A stretch of 64,000 bases of DNA from Tiliqua scincoides (taxonomy: Eukaryota > Chordata > Lepidosauria > Squamata > Scincidae): positions 82,966,254 through 83,030,253 of the forward strand of contig NC_089826.1 of assembly GCF_035046505.1 (NCBI RefSeq). Reading direction: 5' to 3'. A model generated the notes under the pieces. That model was not told the origin of the DNA. It saw only the letters and a list, made by a program, of their open reading frames with translations, and did no database searches. The position numbers and the translations under genes were made by a program. Below are positions 24,301 to 30,628 of the stretch, in pieces. Every line of letters begins with the position of its first letter. Within the stretch, counting starts at the first letter, position 1.

Positions 24301-25850
24301 AATATTTGTTCCTTTACCTCGGGGCAGCTTTGCAGCTGCCTTGATGCTAAAAAGTTGGATAGGGTTGGTCCCTTAAACTGCTGAATTTTTGGCTAGATGG
24401 TGCCCAGTGTGATTGGGAATCTCAAAGAAACAGGACTTGGGATAGCGCTGCAATAATGGAACACAGGCACTGTCCTCACCAGGCCAGGGGAACGGAGAGC
24501 AGTGGCATATCTAGAGGGGGTGCAAAGCACTAAGTTTGCAGGGAGCCTTATCTCAATGGGCAAGTGGCCTCTCCCCCTCTTCTTCAGAGTCATTCTGGGC
24601 TGGGGGGGGGGGAGCAAAACAGAGGTGAATGCCAGAGAAGAGGTTGATGCCTCCATGTTGCTTCCCCTGCAGGAATGTCTCCAAAGGGGAGGGGCTGCTT
24701 GCATGCTGGTCCCTGCAGAACTTAATGCTTTGCATCCCCTCTAGCTATGCCACTGATGGAGAGGAGTCCTCATTGGAGTACTGCTAGCAGAAGCCTCCCT
24801 GGAAGTGCCTCTGGATCTTAAAGGGCCCAATCCTATCCAACTTTCCAGCACCAGCCATGCAGCCCTGAGGAAAAGAGTGTTCCCTGGGGGGGGGGGGTGT
24901 GCTGCATCTTGTGGGGAGGCGACAGTCATGGAACCCTCCTTAAGGTAAGAGAACATCTGTTTCCTTACCGTGGGGCTGCACTGCAGCTGCATCAGCAGGT
25001 GAGTGGAAAGCTGGATAGGATTGGTCCCTGAGAGCCCAATCATATGCATGTCTAAGTTATAAGTCCAATTATACTCAATGGGGCTTACTCCCAGAACGGT
25101 GTGGATAGGATTGCTGCCTCACAGCCCAATCCTATGCATGTCTACTCAGAAGTAAGTCCCATTCTAGCCAACGGGGCTTCTCCCCATGTCAGTGTGGATA
25201 GGATTGCAGCCTGAGAGCCCAATCCTATATATGTCTACTCAGAAGTAAGTCCCATTGTAGTCAACGGGGCTTCCTCCCAGGTCAGGGGCCAGGATTGCAG
25301 CCTGCTGAGTCTCCCCGTCCAGCAGAAGCGCACCTGCCTTGCGGCCGCAGGCACCGATCCAGAGCCACGTTCCGCCGGGGAGGAGACAGCCTGGCGCCCC
25401 CCCCGCCCCCCACTCACACTTGAGCCAGCAGGCGCCCGCGTGCGCGTCCTTGGCCTGGATGAGGCGCTTCTGGGCGCAGCGGCGGCAGAGGTACCAGGCC
25501 ATCCAGAGGAGCTGCAGCAGCATGAGCGTGATCAGGTAGGCGAGCACGGCGCTCTTGGCGATCCCGGTCGCGTGCACCGCCCAGGCGAACATCAGCAGCA
25601 GCCCCGCCAGGAAGAGGTGCAGCCCGTACTGGCTGCTCAGGATCTCGGCGTTCTTCTGCGGGCAGCCCCGGCCCCCGCGCCCGCCGCCGCCCGGGGGCTG
25701 CCCCGCAGAGGGGAGGGCGCCCTCCTCGCTCTTCTCCAGCTCCCACTCGGACGCCGCCGCCTCCTGCGAGCGGGGGCTCCTCTTGGCGCGGCTCCTCTGG
25801 GCCCTCGGCGTGCCCTCGGCGGGGCTGCGCGCCCGCCCTTCGATGGCCAT
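9158..25850 (-). CDS. OTOP1: Otopetrin-1 proton channel, complete six-exon coding region
   Basis: The coding region joins 25850-25418, 20507-20371, 16264-16206, 14345-14215, 12261-11315 and 9328-9158, all minus strand: 1878 nt, 625 residues plus stop. Family knowledge: otopetrins are dimeric proton-selective channels of the plasma membrane with 12 membrane segments per subunit. OTOP1 acts in sour taste cells and in otoconia formation in the inner ear. Seen here: a 76-residue Arg/Ser/Gly-rich N-terminus, then hydrophobic segments near residues 77-94, 101-121, 146-163, 181-197, 211-228, 281-300, 322-346, 355-383, 402-424, 435-455, 557-577 and 590-612. Conserved blocks include LSSQYGL, HTLLQVYFLW, FGVIHSVFTNLLLW, SKHQLNEHKERLITLGFGNI, YYLYPFNIEY, KNPARKLDADLL, TASGSW, TWYNLPYSIL and FGCRPEYDNGLE. 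I recall human OTOP1 as about 612 residues, so the length fits. Every junction has GT/AG and the phases agree. No disabling change was seen. OTOP2 or OTOP3 is less likely given the close match to OTOP1 blocks and the TMEM128 neighbour. Confidence 0.96.
9680..9936. mobile_element. hAT-like short element
   Basis: The ends CAGCAGTTCTCAAACT and AGTTTGAGAACTGATG are inverted. The flanks TGCTATAG (9672-9679) and TACTACAG (9937-9944) are an aged 8-bp duplication. It lies in OTOP1 intron 5. Confidence 0.75.
9946..10332. mobile_element. hAT-like short element
   Basis: CAGGGCCTAGGAGAG and CTCTCAGAGGCCCTG form inverted ends. It is flanked by a perfect 8-bp duplication ACTACAGA (9938-9945, 10333-10340). 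It inserted directly into the right flank of the 9680-9936 element. Confidence 0.85.
10540..11005. mobile_element. Large foldback element, right arm interrupted
   Basis: The left arm (about 10542-10660) and right arm (10670-10735 plus 10947-11003) are inverted copies. The core pairs GCAAATAGCTCAGATCGGTG with CACCGATCTGAGCTATTTGC, and the outer part pairs GGGGATTTTAAACTTACCTG with CAGGTAACTTTAAAATCCCC. The right arm is split by the element at 10736-10938. It lies in OTOP1 intron 5. Confidence 0.8.
10736..10938. mobile_element. hAT-like short element inserted in the foldback arm
   Basis: GGTGGCGTAGCTGG and CCAGCTATGCCACC are inverted ends. The flanks CACAGAGA (10728-10735) and CACAGAGG (10939-10946) are a near-perfect 8-bp duplication. 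The interior is a GC-rich palindrome (GAGCCATTCCCGGCGGGGGG / CCCCCCGCCGGGAATGGCTC). Confidence 0.75.
11006..11314. other. OTOP1 intron 5, nothing recognised
   Basis: AT-rich sequence with a direct repeat near 11110-11175 (CAAATCCTACAAACATAGTG / TAAATCCTAAGTCCTGCAAA). No gene or element was identified. Confidence 0.4.
11315..12261 (-). CDS. OTOP1: OTOP1 coding exon 5 (large)
   Basis: This 947-nt exon encodes residues 254-569. It starts with the extracellular-type ELDDHAPQCNC loop and carries membrane segments 6-10 and the start of 11. A variable linker (about 460-550) is rich in Ser, Thr and Gly. The acceptor is CCCTCTAG before 12261. The donor GTAAGT at 11314-11309 follows LCNLS. The frame runs on for only seven more codons past the donor, so the protein must continue in exon 6. 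Confidence 0.96.
12351..12470. mobile_element. CAATCCTA-ended element, class A, half copy
   Basis: GGCCCAAATCCTAACCAACT, then GCTGTGCCAATGAGGCATGT and TTCTTCAAGGTAAGGGAA. The right end is missing. OTOP1 intron 4. Confidence 0.65.
12811..13327. mobile_element. CAATCCTA-ended element, class C
   Basis: Starts AGCCCAATCCTGAGC and ends CACAGGATTGGCC. The interior is markedly GC-rich and shares GTGCTAGCCCAGCACCAGC and ACGTGCCTTACAGCACGTTT with other class C copies. Long open frames here (for example 12795-13247) come from GC richness. OTOP1 intron 4. Confidence 0.6.
13345..13756 (-). mobile_element. LINE 3'-end fragment (TTGCCAAC-tailed family)
   Basis: On the minus strand it reads [20 protein letters not shown], then [34 protein letters not shown] and [20 protein letters not shown], up to the common tail. 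A 113-codon frame is still open. OTOP1 intron 4. Confidence 0.85.
14215..14345 (-). CDS. OTOP1: OTOP1 coding exon 4
   Basis: This exon encodes the end of Arg210 through Ile253 and the first base of codon 254. It contains FGVIHSVFTNLLLWTNGVL (membrane segment 5) and the strongly conserved SKHQLNEHKERLITLGFGNI stretch. The acceptor is TTTTCTAG and the donor GTAAG. Confidence 0.95.
14560..14722. mobile_element. Foldback element with ~45-bp inverted ends
   Basis: ACCTTTCAACTTTAGGGCTC pairs with GAGCCCTAAAGGTGAAAGGT. The ends (CAAGGG / CCACTG) are hAT-like, but the flanking 8-mers do not match well. OTOP1 intron 3. Confidence 0.65.
14731..16205. other. OTOP1 intron 3, no gene recognised
   Basis: Holds small simple repeats: (CCTC)n near 15255-15270, (GA)n at 15360-15375 and a T/A-rich run near 15018-15050. 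No dispersed repeat could be assigned with confidence. Confidence 0.4.
16206..16264 (-). CDS. OTOP1: OTOP1 coding exon 3 (micro-exon)
   Basis: This 59-nt exon encodes residues 191-209 (VYFLWCHAKDIIQSFKTLE) and two bases of Arg210. The acceptor is TTTTCAG before 16264 and the donor GTAAA after 16206. It continues membrane segment 4. The phase (0 in, 2 out) matches both neighbouring exons. Confidence 0.94.
16265..17117. other. OTOP1 intron 2, left part; TAAT-rich tract
   Basis: An array of TTAA/ATTA units lies at 16655-16701. 16765-16870 (TCAGTGCTTTTCAGCCAGTA) may be a worn hAT-like end. Nothing else was recognised. Confidence 0.4.
17120..17476 (+). mobile_element. tRNA-derived SINE with (ATT)n tail
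   Basis: The head GGTCTGGTCTAGAGGGTAGA, followed by GTCAGTTCGAGGCCACC, looks like tRNA A- and B-box regions. The body contains AAAATCCCTATAGGGATTTA and GTAAACCGCCTTGAATAAAG, and the end GGCAGTATATAAATACCTGT runs into ATTATT. This is a squamate-type tRNA SINE by structure. OTOP1 intron 2, antisense to the gene. Confidence 0.8.
18143..18185 (+). mobile_element. 43-bp LINE 3' stub
   Basis: Only TCAGAGCGCGATACCATAGT and CTTTCGAGACTGAAGGTTGC plus CAAC remain: the extreme 3' end of the TTGCCAAC-tailed LINE. The flanks share ATTGTCTATGACAA (18113-18126 and 18187-18200), with extra TGTCTATTGTCTAT before the stub. Confidence 0.8.
18541..18685. mobile_element. CAATCCTA-ended element, class A
   Basis: GGCCCAATCCTATCCAACAT and GATAGGATTGGGCCC ends, with TTGTTCCCTTACCTTAGGGC near the centre. 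It is slightly shorter than other copies. OTOP1 intron 2. Confidence 0.8.
18812..18828. repeat. (GA)n microsatellite
   Basis: A GAGA run follows a TGTG-rich stretch in OTOP1 intron 2. Confidence 0.8.
18945..19365 (-). mobile_element. tRNA-derived SINE, minus strand, split by a hAT element
   Basis: On the minus strand this is the same SINE as 17120: head TCTAGAGGGTAGAGCCTCCG, GGTCGCCAGTTCGAGACTAC, tail GTAAACCGCCTTGAATAAAG and AGGTGGTAGATAAATACCTA. The first ~17 bp of its head lie on the far side of the insertion (19836-19852). Confidence 0.8.
19366..19827. mobile_element. hAT-like element (CAGGGGTGYCCAAA family), inserted in a SINE
   Basis: Ends CAGGGGTGCCCAAAC and CTTTGGACACCCCTG. A perfect 8-bp duplication CTCTAGAC lies at 19358-19365 and 19828-19835. 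The 462-bp interior has GGGCCACTTGCGGCCCTCGA and an AT-rich half. No coding capacity. The same family is at 58048-58503. Confidence 0.9.
19853..20370. other. OTOP1 intron 2, right end, nothing recognised
   Basis: Unique-looking sequence up to the exon 2 donor. A 137-codon minus frame (19781-20194) overlaps the hAT end and is not credible as a gene. Confidence 0.4.
20371..20507 (-). CDS. OTOP1: OTOP1 coding exon 2
   Basis: This exon encodes residues 145 (split codon, Cys) to 190. It includes GITLFAVITLIMDSFKLGYF, then the ADCLSVTEGIYPVTH loop and HTLLQ. The acceptor is a T-rich tract followed by AAG before 20507, and the donor is GTAAAG just after 20371. At 137 nt it is too short to show as a long open frame, so it was found by matching protein blocks and phase. 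Confidence 0.94.
20697..20900 (-). mobile_element. SINE, second type, minus strand
   Basis: On the minus strand it holds ACTTGGAAGATCCAGGTTCA..ATCCCTGCTCAGCC in complement, CCTCACCTACCTCACAGGGT and CACCCTGAGCTCCTTGGAGG. The GATTTGAACCTGG-like box suggests a tRNA-derived head. The same family is at 63630. OTOP1 intron 1. Confidence 0.65.
20908..22874. other. OTOP1 intron 1, no gene recognised
   Basis: Mostly unique-looking AT-rich sequence. 21140-21230 resembles a worn class B element (CACACTTACTATGAATAATA..GGGACTTATTTCTGTGTAAA). No other repeats were assigned. Confidence 0.4.
22875..23103. mobile_element. hAT-like element (TTTCAACCAGTGTGCC family)
   Basis: Ends CAGCAGATTTTCAACC and GGTTGACAATCACTG. 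The flanks CTCTAGCA (22867-22874) and TTCTAGCA (23104-23111) are an 8-bp duplication with one change. The interior repeats GTGTGCTG/GTGTGCC motifs. OTOP1 intron 1. Confidence 0.85.
23720..23968 (+). mobile_element. LINE/SINE 3' tail with (ATT)n
   Basis: GTAAGCCGCCTTGAGTCCCT, then GGGGAGAAAGGCGGGGTAAA, and AATAAAG running into ATTATT is a tail widespread in reptile genomes. The upstream part is AT-rich with TGTTTTTAATATG motifs. Confidence 0.7.
24124..24203. mobile_element. CAATCCTA-family short element, class B
   Basis: ATCTACTCAGAAGCAAGTCT, CAATGGGACTTACTCCCAGG and ATAGGATTGCAGG. It abuts the class A copy at 24207. Confidence 0.8.
24207..24372. mobile_element. CAATCCTA-ended element, class A
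   Basis: Ends GGGTCCAATCCTATCC and GGATAGGGTTGGTCCC. It is flanked by TTA on both sides (24204-24206, 24373-24375), a clean 3-bp target duplication. Confidence 0.88.
24500..24755. mobile_element. hAT-like element (CAGTGGCRTAGCTA family)
   Basis: Ends CAGTGGCATATCTAGAGGG and CCTCTAGCTATGCCACTG. The flanks ACGGAGAG (24492-24499) and ATGGAGAG (24756-24763) are an 8-bp duplication with one change. GCAAAGCACTAAGTTTGCAG pairs with the right half as an extended inverted repeat. Confidence 0.85.
24823..25028. mobile_element. CAATCCTA-ended element, class A
   Basis: GGGCCCAATCCTATCC to GGATAGGATTGGTCCC, with a G10 run inside. It directly precedes the class B trio. Confidence 0.85.
25033..25303. repeat. 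Three class B elements in tandem
   Basis: Three head-to-tail copies (about 25033-25119, 25121-25212, 25216-25303) of the ~88-bp class B element. Each reads GCCCAATCCTAT, CTACTCAGAAGTAAGTCCCA, CAACGGGGCTT and GATAGGATTGCAGCCT with small differences. The array ends 114 bp from the OTOP1 exon 1 donor. Confidence 0.9.
25418..25850 (-). CDS. OTOP1: OTOP1 coding exon 1
   Basis: This exon encodes residues 1-144 plus the first base of codon 145. The start was chosen at MAIEGRAR because it gives a family-like N-terminal length and lies in a GC-rich first exon. The frame stays open for 257 more codons upstream, but those are low-complexity Pro/Gly/Arg sequence over a minisatellite. The exon covers the cytosolic tail, membrane segments 1 and 2, and the KDAHAGACWLK loop. 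The donor is GTGAGT at 25417-25412. It is much more GC-rich than the other exons. Confidence 0.93.
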
Positions 25851-26640
25851 GCCGGGTAAGGCGCGGCAGAGGTGGCCGAGCCGAGCGCCTTGGAGAGGTG
25901 CGCACCTGCCGCCGTTCCCAGGGTGGAGGGCGGGCAGCGCGCCCGGCTCGGCAGCCTCGCCCCCCCGCGCCCGGACGGGGCCCACGTTGGCCCTCAGTGC
26001 CGCCTGCAGCGCTGGCGAGCCTCCAGGGGCGAGAGGCGCGTCCCCCTCGGCCGCCCTCTTGCGCACAGGGCTCCTTGAAGAGGCGGCCCCCTCCCCGGCG
26101 GCGTTTATGCCTGTGGGCGCCCCGGGGGGCTGGAGGGCGTCCCCACGAGCCACTGGGCGCGCTCGGGTTTCGCTCAGCTGCTGGCGCGCCTTGGCTGGGG
26201 GCGGGGGCGGGGGGTCGCCCCCCCACCTGGAGTGGCGGGAAGAAGAGCTACTGGCGCCCGTAGGGGGGGAGCACACCAGTTGGCGCACCTTGGCTGGGGG
26301 TGGGAGCGCGAGTCCCCCAGTAGGGCTGGGGGGGAGGTGGTGTGTCGTCCCCCCCCCACCTGGAGTGGCGGGAAGCTGAAAGAAGGGCCAGTGGCGCCTG
26401 TAGGGAGGAGCGCGCCTGTTTCCCCGTTGGCTGGGGGGTGGGCGCTGCGTGTGGCAGCGTGGGGGTAGGGGGTGTCGCCCCCCCACCTGGAGTGGCGGGA
26501 AGCTGAGGGAAAGGCCACCTGCGCACCTGTGGCGACAGCCCCGAAGGGAGAGGCTGAGTCCAGCGCGCAATTGGCGGGGGCGCGGGGTAGGAAGAAGGAC
26601 GTGCTTTTGCGCCCCCCCCATCTACAGCCCGTCACCGCGT
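25851..26640 (-). promoter_or_regulatory. GC-rich upstream/promoter region of OTOP1 (CpG-island-like)
   Basis: This stretch is very rich in G, C and CpG, in contrast to the AT-rich surroundings, and it directly precedes OTOP1 exon 1. The transcription start most likely lies here. No TATA box was seen. It contains a tandem repeat of about 130 bp (see 26170-26560). Long overlapping frames on both strands here are a by-product of GC richness. Confidence 0.6.
26170..26560. repeat. Minisatellite, ~130-bp unit, about three copies
   Basis: The motif CACCTGGAGTGGCGGGAAG recurs at about 26224, 26357 and 26484 (spacing 133 and 127 bp). Each copy is followed by a GCGCC/GCACC-TGT-GGG block and by TTGGCTGGGGG. 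A further partial copy (CTTGGCTGGGGGCGGG) lies near 26190. Copies are clearly related but diverged by small indels. Confidence 0.8.
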
Positions 26641-27780
26641 TCTAGTATGACGAGAGACGGGGGGGGGAATACTCTCCACTGCCTTCGCCTCAGAAACCTC
26701 TTAGAAACTCTCCTCCACTGTCTTCGGTGGGTGGCTGAAAAGCTCCCAACACTTTAGCTGCCCTTTCGCTCCTCTTTGGGGTGGTGCATTGGAATTGCAG
26801 AAGATCTGGCGGGGAGGTGGATGTGGTGTCAGCAGTAGCCCCTCTAAGGGTAAGGCCTGGGCACCCAGCAGAGTGTGCTGCAGCCACTTGAAGGCAATGG
26901 GGCCTCTGGCATAAAAGCACCTGATGAAGGAAGCAGGAGGAGGAAAACTTGAGGAAGGACAGACTGGATTAATGGACTGAGGAATGGATGGTTAATGGAC
27001 TGTTGGAACTGCTGATGGAAGTTTGGAAGCTGCTGGAGCAGAAACTACTGGAGACACTAAGACTGGTGTTTGGCTGCTGTGCCCAAGACCTGCTGAGGGC
27101 CAAGGGGGCTGCTGGCAGGAAGGAGGACCTCTGCAGGTTGAACAGGCAAGCTACCCTGGAGGTGGGGTCCAGCAGTACTGCAGGGCAGAACCAGGGTCAT
27201 TTTTGAGGAAAGAATTTAGCTAATTAGCTAAAAGTGGGCATAATTCTCCAGGCGGAGCTTGGACTGGGAATCTGGCAGAACAGGTGGCAGGTGAGGCAGA
27301 GCCTCTCCACCGGAGTCCTTCGAAAAGCACTGCCACCGCTGTGTGAGGTACTCAAGCACATTCAACCCACGCGCTTAACATTCAAACAGTTAAACACAAA
27401 CAGCATAGCCATTAGCACCTGGAATAAATTAAAGGTTCAAGTTATCTTTAATACTTGTTACCAAGACTTTTCAGTCAACTTGATCTTAGATGTTCAGTTC
27501 CTTTCCTTGTTTTCGCACCCCCGTTTTAGAACATCTAATCTTTTGTGCTCAATAAGAACGTAAGCAAAGTCTTTCTGCTACTGTATTAAATGTTATTGCC
27601 TCTTCTCTAATTGTTTCAGCAAACCAACTGACAAGCAAGCCATGTAGAGTTCTGTAACAACACTAGCCCTTTAAAGTTGAACAGTCCCCGCCCCCAAAAA
27701 GAGAGAGAGAGAGAGAGAGAAAATGGAATTAAGAGCCACATGGCCTGACCAAAGGAATGTTGAGCTGAGAGGAACTAACT
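26641..27780. other. Intergenic, no gene recognised
   Basis: 26900-27230 is purine-rich with many CTGCTGGA/GGAGG motifs and short frames on the plus strand that match nothing I know. (GA)n lies at 27702-27720. Confidence 0.4.
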
Positions 27781-27784
27781 GACT

Positions 27785-27991
27785 AAAGGTGCAATCCTAA
27801 CCCTTTATGTCTGTGCTTTCCAGCACCAAAATAAGGGCAATGCAGCTCTGGGGGAAGGGAACAAACATTCCCTTACTTTGAGGAGGCCTCCATGAGTGAT
27901 ACCCAACTGCAGGATGCAGCACGTGTCCCATTGGCATCGCTATGCCAGTGCTGGAAAGCACTGACATAAGGGGTTAGGATTGTACCCTAAG
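27785..27991. mobile_element. CAATCCTA-ended element, class A variant
   Basis: Ends AGGTGCAATCCTAACCC and GGGTTAGGATTGTACCCT, with inner inverted CTTTCCAGCACC / GTGCTGGAAAGC. Confidence 0.8.
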
Positions 27992-28142
27992 AGTACCAGA
28001 CATGGCCAAGCCATGGCATATCTCTCTCAAAAACAGTTGATTGTATTTTCAAAAATCTAAAGAGCCTGGTAGATCGTGAGGCAAAATGAGTAGATCGCGG
28101 AGTGCCGACCCCCCCTTCAGGTGCCTCTGGGAGGAAACGCCG

Positions 28143-28264
28143 GGAGTAAGGCTCATTGTACTCAATGGGGCTTACTCCCAGGTAAGTGTGGCTAGGATTG
28201 CAGCCTCACAGCCTAATCCTAGGCATGTCTACTCAGGAGTAAGTCCTGTTATACTCAGTGGGGC
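28143..28264. repeat. Two adjacent class B copies, both partial
   Basis: The first copy keeps TCAATGGGGCTTACTCCCAG..GGATTGCAGCC; the second keeps CCTAATCCTAGGCATGTCTA..CAGGAGTAAGTCC and then stops. Confidence 0.75.
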
Positions 28265-28689
28265 TCAAGGTACACCAACATACATTGTACACATAAATGT
28301 TATATGTTATGATGGCGCAAACATTGTAAAAAAAAACTCTGGTAGATCTCCAGGCCTTGCTGGGTTTCAAAGTAGCTCTCGAGCCAAAAAAGTGTGAGCA
28401 CCCCTGGTATAGAAAGTGAACTGAAACTCCACCACCCTGATATACCTCAAAAGTGGTCCTGATTTATGATTCCTACCAAAGTAGGGTGTGTGTTAATGTA
28501 TTTTTTTATTCAGCCCAATAGAAAATAGTCTCTGAATCAAACTAACAAATAATCTCAAGGACCTTGATGATGTCCTCACCCATGTCATCTGCAGTACCTC
28601 TGCTACATAGGTTGATTAGCTTTTATAGTTTAGTTAGTTTATATCTCTCTTAGTGCTTATTAGTATTGTCATGTTAATAGTTTTTGCCT

Positions 28690-28960
28690 GTTGCTGTATT
28701 ATTATTATTATTATTAATAACAGTATTTATATACCGCTTTTCAACTAAAAGTTCACAAAGCGGTTTACAGAGAAAAATCAAACAACTAATGGCTCTCTGT
28801 CCCAAAAGGGCTCACAATCTAAAAAGATGCAAAAAGAACACCAGCAGACAGCCATTAGAAAAGACACTGCTGGGGTGAGGTGAGCCAGTTACTCTCCCCC
28901 TGCTAAAAAGAGGAGCACCCACTTGAAAAAGCGCCTCTTGCCCAATTAGCAGGGGTAAGT
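28690..28960 (-). mobile_element. SINE, third type, minus strand, (ATT)n tail
   Basis: The minus strand ends AAGCGGTATATAAATACTGT next to (ATT)n, with GTAAACCGCTTTGTGAACTT and GATTGTGAGCCCTTTTGGGA before it. Worn relatives are at 38283 and 6880. Confidence 0.7.
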
Positions 28961-29493
28961 ATGCTGTATCTATCTCACCCCTATTTGTTTCCATACCCTG
29001 AAACTTACCCACCCCGTGTTAGATACGCCTAGCACCAAAGTGAATCAAGCTAAGCTTTTGCAAGAGCATTCACACCTTGGACTTCTTGAGATTTGTCAGG
29101 GGGAACTGTACCTGAAAACCCCCTACCCAAAAACCCCCAAACAGAGAACCACAGTACAGTAGTCCAAAGCTGGAGGCAGGCCCTGTGACTCAAACCTGAA
29201 AAGGGGCCTCTGACCATCAGCTTAGGACAGCATGTCTGTTATACAAAGATAAGCAGTACCGACCCCAAGGAAGTCCAAGGGATGAACAAAACGATACCAC
29301 TATCTATAGAGTTTGCAGAACAAGTTTTGCATAACTGCCCTCTATAGAACAAGTTGCTCTAACCTTGCACATAAAGAATTGAAACATTCTGACCACAGAA
29401 TGTACTTGAGAAAACACCAAGTTCACTACATAAGCATGACGCAAGTTCCTATAGATAATTTACCATTCCCCTCTCCCCTCCCCTGTTGAAACT

Positions 29494-29880
29494 TGTTGGC
29501 ATCCTTCAGTCTCGGAAGACTGGTATCACACTCTGAATGGTGGTTATGGAACAGATTGTCCTCTCCAGTGTGCGAAGCCTGGGTAAAGTAGATATGGAGG
29601 ATAGACTGTTTCTCATGCAGCAAATCCCCCCTCTCCATGTTGCTGAAATGGTCCAATGAAAAGGCCAATATGGTTGGTTCCAGCGGCGTCACAGGAGTTG
29701 CCAGAACATGACTGTGTTCAGCCATGAACTGCCTCAGGGACTCCAGCACCGGATTTTGCCTTGAGGTTGACTCCTGAAGCCTTTTCCATAACTGGATGTA
29801 GCCACAAGGCAGTGGAGGTTTGGGATCAGAGTTTTCCTTCTCTCAGATGAGCTGCCTTCTCAGGCTAATGAGTCCCATCT
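29494..29880 (-). mobile_element. Diverged relative of the TTGCCAAC-tailed LINE
   Basis: The minus-strand 3' end is CAGTCTTCCGAGACTGAAGG followed by ATGCCAAC, clearly related to the family tail, but the body (29550-29880) is different and lacks the zinc-knuckle region. It may be a second subfamily or a SINE using the same tail. Confidence 0.55.
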
Positions 29881-29912
29881 ATCTAAGGCTGTTTAGTTGC
29901 CTTAGGATAGTA

Positions 29913-30628
29913 TTGGCAACCTTCAGTCTCGAAAGACTATGGTATCGCGCTCTGAAAGGTGGTTCTGGCACAGTGTCTAGTGTGGCTGAAAAGGCCAATC
30001 CGGGAGTGACAATCCCTTCCACACCGGGAGCAAATGCAGTCTGTCCCTGGTCTGTCTCCCTGGCTATGGGCCTTCCTTCTTTGCCTCTTAGCCTCAGACT
30101 GTTGGCAAAGTGTCTCTTCAAACTGGGAAAGGCCATGCTGCACAGCCTGCCTCCAAGCGGGCCGCTCAGAGGCCAGGGTTTCCCACTTGTTGAGGTCCAT
30201 CCCTAAAGCCTTCAGATCCCTCTTGCAGATGTCCTTGTATCACAGCTGTGGTCTACCTGTAGGGCGCTTTCCTTGCACGAGTTCTCCATAGAGGAGATCC
30301 TTTGGGATCCGGCCATCATCCATTCTCACGACATGACCAAGCCAACGCAGGCGTCTCTGTTTCAGCAGTGAATACATGCTAGGGATTCCAGCACGTTCCA
30401 GGATTGTGTTGCTTGGAACTTTGTCCTGCCAGGTGATGCCGAGGATGCGTCGGAGGCAGCGCATGTGGAAAGCGCTCAGTTTCCTCTCCTGTTGTGAGCG
30501 AAGAGTCCATGACTCGCTGCAGTACAGAAGTGTACTCAGGACACAAGCTCTGTAGACCTGGATCTTGGTATGTTCCGTCAGCTTCTTGTTGTACAGCCAA
30601 ACTGAGGGCCTATTCTTATCCCCAGCCC
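29913..30628 (-). mobile_element. LINE 3' part (TTGCCAAC-tailed family), longest copy
   Basis: About 715 bp on the minus strand. It reads [90 protein letters not shown] and, in a second frame, [20 protein letters not shown]. This is the C-terminal end of a non-LTR reverse transcriptase polyprotein. The clade (R4-, RTE- or Rex-like) is not settled by this part. One frame change separates the two halves near 30200-30240. Confidence 0.85.

Noticed and set aside
25239-26621. 460-codon minus frame as one long protein
   Set aside because: Only the part from 25850 to 25418 is OTOP1 exon 1. The upstream part is GC-rich repeat, and the end runs through a splice donor into intron.
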